Positions 34,279-44,669 of a stretch of 59,689 bases of DNA are shown here, piece by piece. Each line of letters starts with the position of its first letter. Positions within the stretch are counted from its first letter, which is position 1. This DNA comes from Cyclobacteriaceae bacterium (GTDB lineage Bacteria > Bacteroidota > Bacteroidia > Cytophagales > Cyclobacteriaceae): assembly GCA_012033595.1 (NCBI GenBank), contig JAAUQL010000025.1, forward strand, positions 1-59,689, written 5' to 3'. Position numbers and translations under genes: made by a program. A model generated the notes under the pieces. It saw only the letters and a list, made by a program, of their open reading frames with translations, was not told the DNA's origin and searched no databases.

Positions 34279-36447
34279 TTAGGCCTTCGCAAATTGAACG
34301 ATAAATTCAGAGCCTTTGCCAATATTGCTTTCGCACCACACCTCGCCACCCATACTTTCTACATATTTTTTTACGATAGCCAGTCCCAAACCTATAGATT
34401 TTTCATTGGCTGTTGGCTTGGCCGATAGGCGGGAGTATTTTTTAAAAAGCCTGGCACGATCATCTTTGGTGATGCCCGGCCCCTGGTCTTTGACATGCAA
34501 GCGTATGTGCCCGGAGGTTTCGCTTATTTTCAGTGTGATATCTTCTCCTGATTTGGAAAATTTGATGGCATTGCTTACCAGGTTCTCCATTATCTGAATG
34601 GTAAAGTTGTAGTCGGCCTTCATGGTCTTGTCGAAACCATTGCACAAATTGTTGATTTTGATGCCTTTGCTGGCTGCTTGTCCCTTGAATATACTTTGGA
34701 CATTTTCGAGCACAATACCAGGGTTTACCTGCTCCAGCTTCAGGCTCATTTTATCGGCATTGATCAGTTCCACATCCAGGATTTTATTGATCCGACCCCT
34801 TAGTGTATCTATGGCAAGATCGATATTATTGAAATAAAGTTGCGTTTCAGGCTTCTTGTCTGCATTTACCTCCATTTTCAAAATAGATAACAAGCCCTTT
34901 ACCTGGTTGAGCGGACTGCGCAAATCGTGGGCAACGATATTGATGAGATCGTCCTTTTCCTGACTCAGTTTTACCAGGTCTTTATTTTTCAGAATTAATT
35001 CTTGTTGCTTGGCTTCGATTTTCAATTTCTGCTTACTGATCTCTTCCCTTTTCCATTTTAATCGCTCATTGTAGCGTCGTGTTTTGGTGTACATAAAGGC
35101 CAGAAGACCAAAGATAACAATGAGTGCAATGCTGAGAATCACCAAAAATCGCCTTTGTTTGATGGAAGCTGCCAGTTCGGTTTCTTGCAATGCCTGCTCT
35201 TTTTTCAACAGCGATATTTCCGCATCTTTCTGAGTGCTTTCATATATTGTCTTTAGCTGATTGATGATGGCGGATTTCTTTTCATTGTACAGGCTGTCTT
35301 CCTGCTGGTGATAGGCCTTGTAATATTGCAGGGCCAGGCCGGGTCGGCCGGAGATTTCGTATATTTCTGATAGAATTTTATTTGCCTCACTTTGTTCTTG
35401 CTTCATGTTAAGTTCGGTGGCAAGATGAAGACTATGATGTGCATGACGGAGTGCCAGTGAATTTTTTCTTTCGTCAACGTAGAGCCGGGCCATCGAAAAG
35501 CTGTTGTTGGCTTCAATTTGTTTGAATGACCTGGCCGAAGCATATTTTTGTGAACGCTGATAATAGTCCAGAGCTTCCTGGTTGTTGCCTTCTTTTCGTT
35601 TTAGTTCGCCAAGGTTGTGCAGCACCAACGCTATGCCGTAGTCAAAATAGGATTTGTCGAAGTATGCCAAAGATGAGTGAAACAATGAATCGGATATGGC
35701 ATAATTGCCCAGGTCTTTTTCCAAAAGACCGATATTCACGTTGCAGATGGCCATGCTCTCTTCATTTTCCAACTCCATGGCTAGCTCACGTGCTTTGTGA
35801 TAATAGTTGATGGCTGCAGGCAGATCATCTTGTTTTTTGTAAACGATGGCTATATTGTTGTACAATCCGCTGATCTCTTCGTAAAAATTAAGGTCTTCGC
35901 AAATAAGCAAGGCTTTGAGATAGTCGCTGATTGCCTTGTCATAAACCCCCTGGCTGTCGTAGGTAATGCCCCGTCGGGTCAACACCTTGATCAACTCCAG
36001 GGAGTCTCTGCCTGGCGAAATGTATTTTAGCGCATTGTTGTACATATAAATGGCGCTATCGAATTTTGAAAATTCATTGTGTAGTGTGCCAAACTTTCTG
36101 TAGGTTCTGGCTAGGGTCAGCGAATCGCCATGTGCTAAAGCAAGCGCCAATGCCACGTTGCTTACCTGGCTGTATGTTTCGCTTTTTTCTCCTTCTGATA
36201 TCAAAAATGCTTTTTCCAACAGATACCTTACTTGTCTTTCGCCGTCATTGCACCCTTCGGCACGCGCTATGGCTATGTCGATAAAATAAGCAGCAGAATC
36301 GGGATCGCTTTTGTAGCGCGCATCAAATGCGTTGAAATAGAATTCGGCACTATCGCACTCCACCTCCAAACCTCGCCCTTGCACGACAGGTGTCATCCAA
36401 TAGATACATAGTATAATTAAGGAGATTACGAATGACCTGCCAGGCAT
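34279..36447 (-). CDS. TPR-containing sensor histidine kinase
   Basis: This 722-residue protein has a signal peptide, a periplasmic array of TPR repeats (about 70-400, for example ALVLHNLGELKRKEGNNQEA), one membrane helix (about 430-452), a coiled coil, a HisKA domain (INIVAHDLRSPLNQ, phospho-His) and an ATPase domain with N box (ENLVSNAIKF), DQGPGI and GLGLAIVKKYVE. All catalytic motifs are present. No response regulator is next to it. It lies upstream of the GAF pseudokinase on the same strand. Confidence 0.93.
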   Translation of the reverse strand: MPGRSFVISLIILCIYWMTPVVQGRGLEVECDSAEFYFNAFDARYKSDPDSAAYFIDIAIARAEGCNDGERQVRYLLEKAFLISEGEKSETYSQVSNVALALALAHGDSLTLARTYRKFGTLHNEFSKFDSAIYMYNNALKYISPGRDSLELIKVLTRRGITYDSQGVYDKAISDYLKALLICEDLNFYEEISGLYNNIAIVYKKQDDLPAAINYYHKARELAMELENEESMAICNVNIGLLEKDLGNYAISDSLFHSSLAYFDKSYFDYGIALVLHNLGELKRKEGNNQEALDYYQRSQKYASARSFKQIEANNSFSMARLYVDERKNSLALRHAHHSLHLATELNMKQEQSEANKILSEIYEISGRPGLALQYYKAYHQQEDSLYNEKKSAIINQLKTIYESTQKDAEISLLKKEQALQETELAASIKQRRFLVILSIALIVIFGLLAFMYTKTRRYNERLKWKREEISKQKLKIEAKQQELILKNKDLVKLSQEKDDLINIVAHDLRSPLNQVKGLLSILKMEVNADKKPETQLYFNNIDLAIDTLRGRINKILDVELINADKMSLKLEQVNPGIVLENVQSIFKGQAASKGIKINNLCNGFDKTMKADYNFTIQIMENLVSNAIKFSKSGEDITLKISETSGHIRLHVKDQGPGITKDDRARLFKKYSRLSAKPTANEKSIGLGLAIVKKYVESMGGEVWCESNIGKGSEFIVQFAKA

Positions 36448-36705
36448 GGAGTGGTTTATATTATTTATTCAATGTTGCAATTTCTGACCTTAATAAAATA
36501 TCCGGTGTCCGATTTATTTCTAAAAGGCACATGTGCAGTAAGATGGGTGAAGATTATAACAAAGCTTACCCACAGTTACCCCTGTAATAGGAATGACTCA
36601 ACCCGATGGTTCAAGGTTTTATTGTTTCACCGCTGTCAGGCTTTTAAGTGGCATCTGCCTTCTGGTGGAAGGCATTGACAAACAAGACTGCAATGGTGGG
36701 TGACC

Positions 36706-37326
36706 TTATGGCTTCAAGTGATTTTTAATATACCCAACCACCACTTCCAATCCTCTATCCATTCCGCTATTGTTGGGTATTATGATGTCTACGCTGCTTT
36801 TCAAAGGCCGCAGAAATTCTTCATAGTAGGGTGCCACGTGGTGTTCGTACCGGTAAAGCACGTCCTCAAGGTCGTACCCCCGCTCAGTGGCATCTCGACT
36901 GATGCGGCGCTTTACCTTTACCAATTCCGTGGCATCGATAAAGATGCTCAGGTCCATCAATTCCCTGATTTCCTTGAGGTGAAAAACGAGTATGCCCTCT
37001 ATGATCATTACAGGTGCCGGCTTAAACACCAATTGGAGGGGTACGGCTTTGGGATTGTTAAAGGTATATTCCACTATACTTATTTCTTTGCCGTCGCGGA
37101 GGGCGAGCACATCTTCAAGCATCTTATCGTGATCGATCGACTCTGGCAGGTCAAAATTTTGGACACCATTGGCATCTATTGTTTGCTGATCGCCGGGTCT
37201 ATAGTAGTTGTCCTGGGTCACGAGGCATATTTCGCTTTTATCAAACCGGTGTAGCAAGTGCCTCAGGAAATGTGATTTTCCCGATCCACTTCCGCCGGTT
37301 ACCCCAATAATCAATGGCTTGGACAT
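36706..37326 (-). CDS. udk: Uridine kinase family protein
   Basis: This 206-residue P-loop kinase opens with IGVTGGSGSGKSHFL (Walker A, about 11-18) and has the QDNYYRPGDQQ segment (about 39) and FDLPESIDHD (about 59) typical of uridine/cytidine kinases, which phosphorylate uridine or cytidine in salvage. The lid region RRISRDATERGY (about 130) is present. It is 7 bp after rdgB on the same strand; both act in nucleotide metabolism. Confidence 0.9.
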   Translation of the reverse strand: MSKPLIIGVTGGSGSGKSHFLRHLLHRFDKSEICLVTQDNYYRPGDQQTIDANGVQNFDLPESIDHDKMLEDVLALRDGKEISIVEYTFNNPKAVPLQLVFKPAPVMIIEGILVFHLKEIRELMDLSIFIDATELVKVKRRISRDATERGYDLEDVLYRYEHHVAPYYEEFLRPLKSSVDIIIPNNSGMDRGLEVVVGYIKNHLKP

Positions 37327-37333
37327 GAGATGC

Positions 37334-37903
37334 TTATTTTAAAAAATCCACCAACTGCTCCACAGCTCTGGCACGGTGGCTGATTTTATTTTTGAGTTGT
37401 AAATCTACCTCTGCAAAAGTACATTGCCAACCATCGGGTACAAACACAGGATCGTATCCAAAGCCATGACTGCCCGACGGGTGCTCAGCTATGCTACCGT
37501 CAATTTCACCACGAAATTGCTCCACCTTGCCATTCAATACCAAGGTGATAACGGTGACAAACCTGGCTTTGCGGTTATTTATTCCTCGCATATTATTTAG
37601 TAACAGCGCGACGTTGGCCTCACTGCTCTTGGCCTCGCCTGCGTAAAACGCCGAATTCACACCGGGTTCGCCATTTAAGGCCTCCACCATCAGACCGCTA
37701 TCGTCGGCAAAGCAATTTACCCCATAGGTATCGTATACGAAACGAGCTTTTTGCAAAGAATTACCCTCCAGGGTGTCTTGTGTTTCGGCCAGGTCTTCGA
37801 AATGCCCCAAATCAGAGAGGCTTATGATCTCATAAGCCTCTCCAAGTTTATTTTTAATTTCAAAAAGTTTGTTCTTGTTGTTCGTCGCGAAGCAAATTTT
37901 CAT
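37334..37903 (-). CDS. rdgB: Non-canonical purine NTP pyrophosphatase (RdgB/HAM1)
   Basis: This 189-residue protein hydrolyses dITP, ITP and XTP to keep deaminated purines out of DNA and RNA. The N-terminal FATNNKNKLFEIKN, the substrate site FADDSGLMVEALNGEPGV (about 68) and the C-terminal GYDPVFVP and SHRARAVEQL are all typical, as is the length. It lies between the FKBP lipoprotein gene and udk. Confidence 0.95.
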   Translation of the reverse strand: MKICFATNNKNKLFEIKNKLGEAYEIISLSDLGHFEDLAETQDTLEGNSLQKARFVYDTYGVNCFADDSGLMVEALNGEPGVNSAFYAGEAKSSEANVALLLNNMRGINNRKARFVTVITLVLNGKVEQFRGEIDGSIAEHPSGSHGFGYDPVFVPDGWQCTFAEVDLQLKNKISHRARAVEQLVDFLK

Positions 37904-37910
37904 TTATTGC

Positions 37911-38834
37911 TTAGTTGATGTTTGAAACCCTGGTGATGTCCACTCCAAATACCAGCGTAGAATTTGCCGGGATTTCGTTTTTGGCTTTGTCTCTATATCC
38001 ATAGATTGAAGGCACAAAAATGGTGGCCGAGTCATTTTCGTACAAATGAAACAACCCCATTTCGAAGCCAATCAAATACCTGTTATTTGGATTAGAATCC
38101 AAAAACGTGAAGTTCAATGGATTTCCATCGGCTTCATAAGACGAGTCGAATACCGTTCCATCCAAAAGTTCTCCCTGGTATTTCAACGATACGTAGGCCT
38201 TTTCTTTTATTTTCACATTGTTGCCTTTTCTGTGTCGGACGTACCGGGTGCCAAAGACACTGTCTATGCTGGCAGTCATATTGTTGGCAGCAATGTACTG
38301 ATCTATCTTGGCAAATTCTTCGTCCAGCTTTTTGATCTTGCGGAAAACAACTTTATACACCAATATGCTGTGTGGAGGCAAAGTCTGGAAAGTTTCATCT
38401 TTGAATCCATACGGGGAGGGAGAATAAATGGTGGCTGTATCACCTTCGTGCATTTTGAAGAGACCTATTATTACCCCCTCGGTAAGCGAGGCGGGATAGG
38501 TTTCTGTATTGCCAATGGTGAATGCTATTGGACCCGAACCCAGGTTGTTGGCAAACTCTATTCCATCGAGTGAAGTGCCCTGGTAATTGATTTCTACCTC
38601 TACATTGTTCACCGTTTTATACCCATCTCCCTGGCCATCTATTCTATAAAAAACCCCAGAGGTTGAATCTAACGTTACATCAATATTGTTGGCTTCAAAG
38701 TACTCCTGCAAGGTAGCAACATCCTCCTGGAGGTACTTGTAACCATCATATACATCTTCATTGTCGTTTGTCAAACATCCCTGCAGGGTGATCACAGAGA
38801 CGACAATAGCTACCAATAGCCAACCTTTCTTCAT
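37911..38834 (-). CDS. Lipoprotein with two FKBP-type prolyl isomerase domains
   Basis: From ATG 38834 the protein of about 307 residues has a lipoprotein signal (VITLQGC) and two FKBP-like domains (about 70-165 and 190-305), seen from VEVEINYQGTSLDGIEF and AYVSLKYQGELLDGTVFDSS. It is probably a periplasmic folding helper. Several aromatic active-site positions differ between the halves, so the first may be non-catalytic. An earlier ATG (38852) adds six residues before the signal and is less likely. It is 8 bp upstream of rdgB. Confidence 0.82.
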   Translation of the reverse strand: MKKGWLLVAIVVSVITLQGCLTNDNEDVYDGYKYLQEDVATLQEYFEANNIDVTLDSTSGVFYRIDGQGDGYKTVNNVEVEINYQGTSLDGIEFANNLGSGPIAFTIGNTETYPASLTEGVIIGLFKMHEGDTATIYSPSPYGFKDETFQTLPPHSILVYKVVFRKIKKLDEEFAKIDQYIAANNMTASIDSVFGTRYVRHRKGNNVKIKEKAYVSLKYQGELLDGTVFDSSYEADGNPLNFTFLDSNPNNRYLIGFEMGLFHLYENDSATIFVPSIYGYRDKAKNEIPANSTLVFGVDITRVSNIN

Positions 38835-38869
38835 TTTACTAAGTACCTCCATAGATTTTTGTTTTTTAG

Positions 38870-39768
38870 TTATTCAATATCCACAAGTTCGACCTCGAAC
38901 TTTAAGTTACTATTTGGTGGTATGGCACCTCCTGCACCATTTGGGCCATATGCCAACGATGATGGAATATAAAGTGTGCCTTTGCCGCCCTTTTTGAGCA
39001 GGGCTATACCTTCATCCCATCCGGGTATTACTTGTCCTTGTCCCAGGGCAAAGGTAAGCGGACCATCATTGCGGTCGTACGATGAGTCAAACTTGGTTCC
39101 ATCCATCAGGGTGCCGGTATAGTGTACATGTACCGTCTGGCCTTCTTGAGGAAACTCCCCGGTGCCTTGCTCTTCGATCACATAGCGCAGTCCCGATTCA
39201 GTGGTCTGAGCGGTAATGTTGTTTTCAGCAAGATACTTGTCGATCAATTCTCCATCTATTTTAGTCTGCTCGGCGCTGGCGGCCATGGCTTCTTCCATCA
39301 TTTTTTCCCTTTTGGCCATTGCTTCCTGTTGAGCTTCTTCTTCGGTCAATATTTTAGATGCTCCTATATAGAAAACAAAGTGACCGGCGGTATCAAACTC
39401 TTGCGGTATCGGCGCTCTAAAAGACTCATCAAAGAGCACTTTGGTTGGAATTTTTATTAAAATACTATCACCTTCACCTATTATTTTGAATGCCTTGAAC
39501 AATGGCCCTGTAGTATTCCACTGAATAGAATCGTACTGTACCATAGCTGGTTGGTCTGGTTCAGACTTGTACAGCGTAGAATCATTCTCGTTTTTGTAGG
39601 TCATGTTATAGACCACAATTTCTCCCGGCTTGGGCTTGCGGCCATTACCTTTTTTACAAATTTGTACTCATAGCCATCTTCCGACACTTTGTATTTGTCA
39701 GACTGGCAACCATAACTCATGCCTACAACCACTATGGCCATAATCGCGCTTAACATCTTTAATCTCAT
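38870..39768 (-). CDS. FKBP-type prolyl isomerase lipoprotein (frameshifted)
   Basis: The frame from ATG 39768 gives a lipoprotein signal (MSYGC) and YEYKFVKK, then shifts. The frame 38870-39616 continues as GNGRKPKPGEIVVYNMTYKN and ends with a complete FKBP domain (VHVHYTGTLMDGTKFDSSYDR, YGPNGAGGAIPPNSNLKFEVEL). One more A in the run at 39650-39655 joins them. The protein would be about 300 residues, periplasmic or outer-membrane anchored. It is followed 36 bp later by the second FKBP lipoprotein gene. Confidence 0.85.
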
Positions 39769-39769
39769 T

Positions 39770-40797
39770 TTATTTACTTTTTTTAAAATTGCTATTTAAT
39801 TGTTTTTCGTATTGCTTAACTAATTTTTCGAAGTTTAAAACCGTTTGTAATAGTCCGGTGTCGGAGGTTCCGCCGGCTGCATTGGGGTGGCCTCCGCCAT
39901 TGAAGTGTTCGCGGGCAAAATCATTGACAGAAAAATTGCCTTTGGACCGTAGCGACAGGCGCACTGCTTCCGGTCTTTCTATGATCACCGCAGAAAAACC
40001 ACGTCCTTCAGCGACAGTGCATAGTTTACCAATCCTTCGGTATCCCCGGTCTTGGAGTTGAACTGCTTAAGATCTTCGGCGCTAATCCAAAAATATGCGG
40101 TTTTAAGGTTTTTCAACACTTTTAGCTTGGTGCTGAGCATATAGCCGGTAAACTTAAGCCTGTCCAGAGAATTGTTGTCATAAATATACCTGCCTACTTT
40201 GGCCACATCAGCACCCAATTCAATGAGCTCGGCGGTGACCAAATGCACATTTTTGGTGGTATTGGGATGTTTGAATTGCCCGGTGTCGGTCATAATACCT
40301 GCGTAAAGGCACTCCGCGATAGGGGCATCGATATAGTCCCGGTCACCCAGGTTTACCACCAATTCGAAAACAAGCTCGGCGGTGGCTGCGGCTTCGGTAC
40401 TCCACAATTCAAAATCTGCAAATTTTTCAGGCGCCAGATGATGGTCAATCAACACTTTAGTAGCCGCGGCATTGCGCACCAGCTCACCCAATTCATTTAT
40501 GCGCTTCAGGCAATTGAAATCAAGGCAAAAAATGATGTCGGCTTCTGTGATTAATAATTGGGATTTTTTTTTCTTTCTTGCTTCGTAGTTGATCACTTCA
40601 GACTCGCCTTCCATCCATTTGAGAAAATCAGGGTAGTCTGAGGGGGAAATGACATGCACCTGATGGCCTTTTTTTTTGAGATAATTCGCCAACCCAAGTG
40701 AAGACCCCAAAGCATCCGCATCCGGCTTGTAGTGCGTGGTAATGACGACCTTTTTGGGGGATGATAAAAAATCCCTTAGTGATTCTAGTTTTTGCAT
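39770..40797 (-). CDS. DHH-family phosphoesterase, NrnA-like (frameshifted)
   Basis: 39985-40797 gives the DHH domain (THYKPDADALGSSLGLANYL, about 20-40; DHHLAPEKFADFE; MTDTGQFKHPNT). 39770-39988 gives the DHHA1 end (RLSLRSKGNFSVNDFA, FNGGGHPNAAGG). They join as KDVVFSAVIIERPEAVR if one base is added to the run at 39994-39998. NrnA-type enzymes degrade short RNA oligomers and pAp. All metal-binding Asp/His motifs and the GGGH motif are present. The join makes a full-length protein of about 342 residues. Confidence 0.88.
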
Positions 40798-41262
40798 ATA
40801 AAATAGCCCCTACCAGGGCTGAACTAAAATAAGGTGCAAAACTGCGAATAAAAAAAGTAAAAACAAAAGTGCGCCGCCCGAAGGTGGAAAAGCGCTTAAT
40901 TTGGGGGCATTTTTGCCTTGTACACCATATATCGGTGTCTCGACACCAGGTCTGTTTCCAGGTGCTTGGGCTTTGGTCAGATCCGGATATGTGAATAAAT
41001 TAGTAAAGCTGAGTGGTTGGAATTGACGATACCAGCATATGACAAGGTTTTTCATATCCAATCTTCACCTTGCTCTTTTTTACGTTGAAGCCATTAGTGC
41101 GCTGCAAAGAAAAATGAGGTGGCAAATGAAAAAACTTCTAAAAAAAGCTCAAATCATGGGTGACATTTTGCCATTTATATCATTAATAAGGCCAACGTGA
41201 TTGGCGCCAACCAATCGACCAAAGTAATCCAAACCAGATTTTTTAATTCAAACTGTGTATTG
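40798..41262. other. Intergenic region without recognised gene
   Basis: Roughly 460 bp between the DHH gene and the transposase-like gene. It holds a short hairpin GGTGT-CTCG-ACACC (40934-40947) and poly-A stretches. A minus-strand frame (40810-41061) has no recognisable domain and no plausible start context. I see no RNA gene. Confidence 0.4.
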
Positions 41263-41816
41263 ATGACGGAGGACCCACACAAGCAGCAATTGAATTTTGT
41301 TACCCTCAAGGTAGCAGGAGCATTGAGCCAATCAGAATTGCCGTACGGCATATTCGATCATCGCGAATTTTGTGATCAATTTGTGAGGGCCATAATTTAC
41401 TGCGTCGAACACTACCACCTGCAAGTCTATGGCTTTGTGATCATCTCAGACCAGATCCACCTGATAGTCAGTGCCGACTCCGATAAGCTGGCCGAAAAAA
41501 TACAAACATTAAAAAACTTGAGTGCAGAAGAAATTATAAGCCAATTAGGCAAAAAATCAACGCCCTGAGTCATGTGAGGTCACGCGAGCATACAGAACTT
41601 CGCAAATTTTTTGGCCGCATGATCAACTCAGAAATCACCTCCTTTTGGAGAAATGATGAAAAACTCATGGAACTCAAGTTGAAAAATAGCGATGCCAGCG
41701 TGCAGCCCATTTCCGTCAACACATTGATATCTTATCTCACCGACAATAACCGAAACTACCTGAAACTGGGTGCCAATGCCTTTACTAAACTAATGATGGA
41801 AACCATGAGACTGTAG
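41263..41816 (+). CDS. Degenerate Y1/REP-type transposase-like protein (frameshifted)
   Basis: The protein opens QLNFVTLKVAGALSQ and shows AIIYCVEHYHLQVYGFVIISDQIHLIVSA, the pattern of IS200/REP-associated Y1 transposases. The HUH motif, normally HxH (NHVHLI), reads DQIHLI, so the first metal-binding His is Gln. The frame breaks at the A-run 41551-41556: with one more A it reads GKKINALSHVRSREHTELRKFF and continues to 41816. GTG 41197 would add 22 residues; I prefer ATG 41263. No flanking palindromic repeats or insertion ends were seen, so it looks domesticated or dead. Confidence 0.65.
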
Positions 41817-41890
41817 CCAATCCGAATTGGACTACTATGCTGATCGACGAAAATGCTTATTTTTGAAGCTGAAATTCAAACTTGAGCTAC

Positions 41891-42732
41891 ATGAGCAAGA
41901 TTCACTGGAACACCATTAAATCCTATCAGGATATTACCTACAAAAAGTCCGACGGCGTGGCACGTATCGCCTTCAACAGGCCGGAAGTGCGCAACGCCTT
42001 TAGACCCAAAACTGTCAACGAACTTTTTGAAGCACTGCTGGATGCAAGGGAAGACACCAGCATAGGTGTGGTGCTGCTATCTGCGGAAGGCCCATCGCCC
42101 AAAGACGGGGTCTATTCTTTTTGTAGCGGCGGCGATCAAAGTCGCGCGGTCACCAGGGCTATGTAGACGACGACGGTATGCCGAGACTCAATATACTGGA
42201 GGTACAGCGCCTTATCCGCTTTATGCCCAAGGTGGTGATTGCCGTAGTGCCCGGATGGGCAGTAGGTGGAGGACACAGCCTGCACACCATCTGCGATCTG
42301 ACCCTGGCCAGCGAGGAACATGCGATTTTTAAACAAACCGATGCTGATGTCACCAGTTTCGATGGTGGCTATGGATCGGCCTATCTGGCCAAAATGGTAG
42401 GGCAAAAACGCGCACGAGAAATATTTTTTTTGGGGAGAAACTATTCGGCTCAAGAAGCCTATCAAATGGGAATGGTCAATGCCGTGATCCCGCATGCTAA
42501 ACTCGAAGAAACCGCGTATGAATGGGCACAGGAAATACTCGCCAAATCGCCAACTTCGATAAAAATGCTCAAATTTGCCTTTAATGCCACCGACGATGGC
42601 ATGGTGGGCCAGCAGGTGTTTGCCGGTGAAGCCACACGTCTTGCCTACATGACCGAAGAAGCCAAAGAAGGTCGAAATGCCTTTCTGGAAAAGCGCAAGC
42701 CAGACTTCAAAAATATAAAATGGATCCCCTAG
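41891..42732 (+). CDS. menB: 1,4-dihydroxy-2-naphthoyl-CoA synthase (frameshifted)
   Basis: 41891-42166 and 42178-42732 together make a crotonase-fold protein of about 280 residues: [15 protein letters not shown], then FCSGGDQ.. and, in the next frame, [17 protein letters not shown], followed by [14 protein letters not shown] and [18 protein letters not shown]. This is the MenB pattern; MenB closes the naphthoquinone ring in menaquinone synthesis. The break is at AAA 42138-42140, where one more A restores the frame. Other men genes are not in the window. Confidence 0.88.
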
Positions 42733-42993
42733 CTGGAAAACCCAAAGCATGAGCATCAGGAAAGATATCAATCGGCTATGAACTATGCCACCCCAGGTGC
42801 GAACAGACATGATTTTTTTCCATGTGAATACAGGGTTGAACACAGGCAAATGAGCCGCTCCAGCGGCGAAAATCACCAGGCACAATTATACAACCCATCA
42901 AGCCGAATGGCCTGCATTTTCCTCCATCAGAAACTGCTTGCCCGGGAGCAAAAAGCATTTTCAAATACCCGAAATTCCATTAATTTTGGAGCA

Positions 42994-43851
42994 ATGATGT
43001 ACCGCCTTACCGCAACCTTTATTTTTTTAACTATTGCCTGGCCCTCATCTGGAATAGACATTTCCGAAGATGTGTTTGCCGGCGCGCCTCATTTTGTCAT
43101 CAAAACAAAACAAGCCACATATTTCCTCGATAAGGAAGGCGGGGGTCTTTCGCGCATGATTGACGAATATGGCAATGACTGGATCGCGTATAAATCTGAC
43201 CCCTGGAATCTCTACCCGGAATCTGCGGCTTCATCGTACCGGGGCTTGCCCAACCTGGTATTTCGATCGGACGACAACGGGGCGGGTCATCCGGGGCACA
43301 AGGTGTGTTATAGCTTTCAGGTCGATCAAAGTACTATTTTAACCATTAGCAAAAATGGTAAATGGCAGTGGAGATGGCGCTTTTATGAACGTTATGCTAC
43401 CCTCACCATAGAAAAGACCGACCCCGAGAGCAAATATTGGTTTTTGTATGAAGGACCAATCGCTGGAGAATTTAGGCCAAAATTCCAGTATTGGGGCACC
43501 AACCTTGGGGGGCCACGCAGGGAAATAATCGATTATTACAAAGGAGACAAGATATTTGCCAATTGGCACTGGATTTACTTTGGCGACATGCGCGTAAAGC
43601 AGATCCTGTTTGTGGCGATGGAAAATCCCGACCGGCAGATAGATTCGCTTGGCTTTTTGGGCAATTCTTCCCAGGGTATTCAGGCTGAAGACGGCATGGT
43701 GGTCTTCGGTTTTGGCAGACAAAGCGATGCCCAACCACAAATGACCGATCCGCACAACACCTTTTATTTCGGTTTTATTAAAATGAGAGTAAAAAACCAG
43801 AATAGCCACGAAAATGTAGTGAAGCGCATTGACAAGCTACTGAAGGAGTAG
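42994..43851 (+). CDS. Secreted protein of unknown function
   Basis: From ATG 42994 the protein of about 285 residues has a signal peptide (MMYRLTATFIFLTIAWPSSG) and a Trp/Tyr-rich beta domain with KQATYFLDKEGGGLSRMIDE, GKWQWRWRFYERYATLTIEK and FYFGFIKMRV. I do not recognise the family with confidence; the pattern recalls beta-sandwich carbohydrate-active proteins, and this is only an impression. The frame is open from 42778, but the region before 42994 lacks protein character. It converges on the ComB-like gene, 5 bp away. Confidence 0.65.
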   Translation: MMYRLTATFIFLTIAWPSSGIDISEDVFAGAPHFVIKTKQATYFLDKEGGGLSRMIDEYGNDWIAYKSDPWNLYPESAASSYRGLPNLVFRSDDNGAGHPGHKVCYSFQVDQSTILTISKNGKWQWRWRFYERYATLTIEKTDPESKYWFLYEGPIAGEFRPKFQYWGTNLGGPRREIIDYYKGDKIFANWHWIYFGDMRVKQILFVAMENPDRQIDSLGFLGNSSQGIQAEDGMVVFGFGRQSDAQPQMTDPHNTFYFGFIKMRVKNQNSHENVVKRIDKLLKE

Positions 43852-43856
43852 GCTTG

Positions 43857-44576
43857 CTATGCCACCACCAACCTGTCCCCTCGTAATTTAGGCACCACAC
43901 TTGTGGAATTTTGTTTAACGGTATACTCAAAATCTTTGTCAGACACCAGGTGTTTCAGTCGGTTGCGGTGCGAACATTTTGCCAGATAGGCCTTCACATC
44001 TTTTTGTGCCAGATGCCATAGGTCCAGCGCGGCAAGGGTAGAATCGCAAACAGTCTGAAAGCCGTTTTTGAGTAATATTTCTGCCAATGCCCCGGCAAAA
44101 ATACTGTCCTCGAGGTTGAACAGGTTTTTCCAGGCGGCACAAAAAATCACCGTATCCTCTCCAGACGCGGTAAGGTATTCGGCCAAACTCTGCATGTTGG
44201 CAAACGATCCTACAAGCACTTCTTCGGCATCTCGCGCCTGGTTGATGGTTTTGGTGCCATTGGTGGTAGAGAACACCACCGTCTCACCTTTGAGGTCATC
44301 TCTGATAAAATCTGAAGCAGAATTGCCAATATCGGCAAAATCAATCACTGACCCGTTGCGCTCGCAAGCGACAAAATATCCCTGTCGCTTCAGGGCTTCC
44401 GCTTCATCGAGTCCCGACACGGGTATAATTTCTTTGACCCCGTGTTCAAACGCTGCACAAATGGAAGTAGTGGCGCGCAATATGTCCACCACCACCGTGT
44501 TGAACTTGCCAGTGGTCAGCTTATGCCCATATAATTTTGGCGAAAAGCATACTTCGATTTTAGGTTTTTTATTCAT
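43857..44576 (-). CDS. 2-phosphosulfolactate phosphatase family protein (ComB-like)
   Basis: From ATG 44576 the protein of 239 residues begins MNKKPKIEVCFSPKLYGHKL and shows VVVDILRATTSICAAFEHGV (about 25-44), GNSASDF, and VVFSTTNGTKT (about 93), all conserved in the ComB family. The archaeal enzyme removes phosphate from 2-phosphosulfolactate in coenzyme M synthesis. In bacteria the family is widespread and its role is usually unknown, possibly sulfolactate metabolism. The upstream extension to 44648 is unlikely to be translated. Confidence 0.87.
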   Translation of the reverse strand: MNKKPKIEVCFSPKLYGHKLTTGKFNTVVVDILRATTSICAAFEHGVKEIIPVSGLDEAEALKRQGYFVACERNGSVIDFADIGNSASDFIRDDLKGETVVFSTTNGTKTINQARDAEEVLVGSFANMQSLAEYLTASGEDTVIFCAAWKNLFNLEDSIFAGALAEILLKNGFQTVCDSTLAALDLWHLAQKDVKAYLAKCSHRNRLKHLVSDKDFEYTVKQNSTSVVPKLRGDRLVVA

Positions 44577-44669
44577 AAAATAGGTATTGTAAAGCAAAGA
44601 TAAGCATGCGGCCAAATATTTGACGGCTGCTTCCTTTACAAACTGCAATTTATTCTTGGTACAGTATAT

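Noticed and set aside
40810-41061. Minus-strand open frame upstream of the DHH gene
   Set aside because: Low-complexity hydrophobic tail, no family resemblance, no start context; treated as chance.
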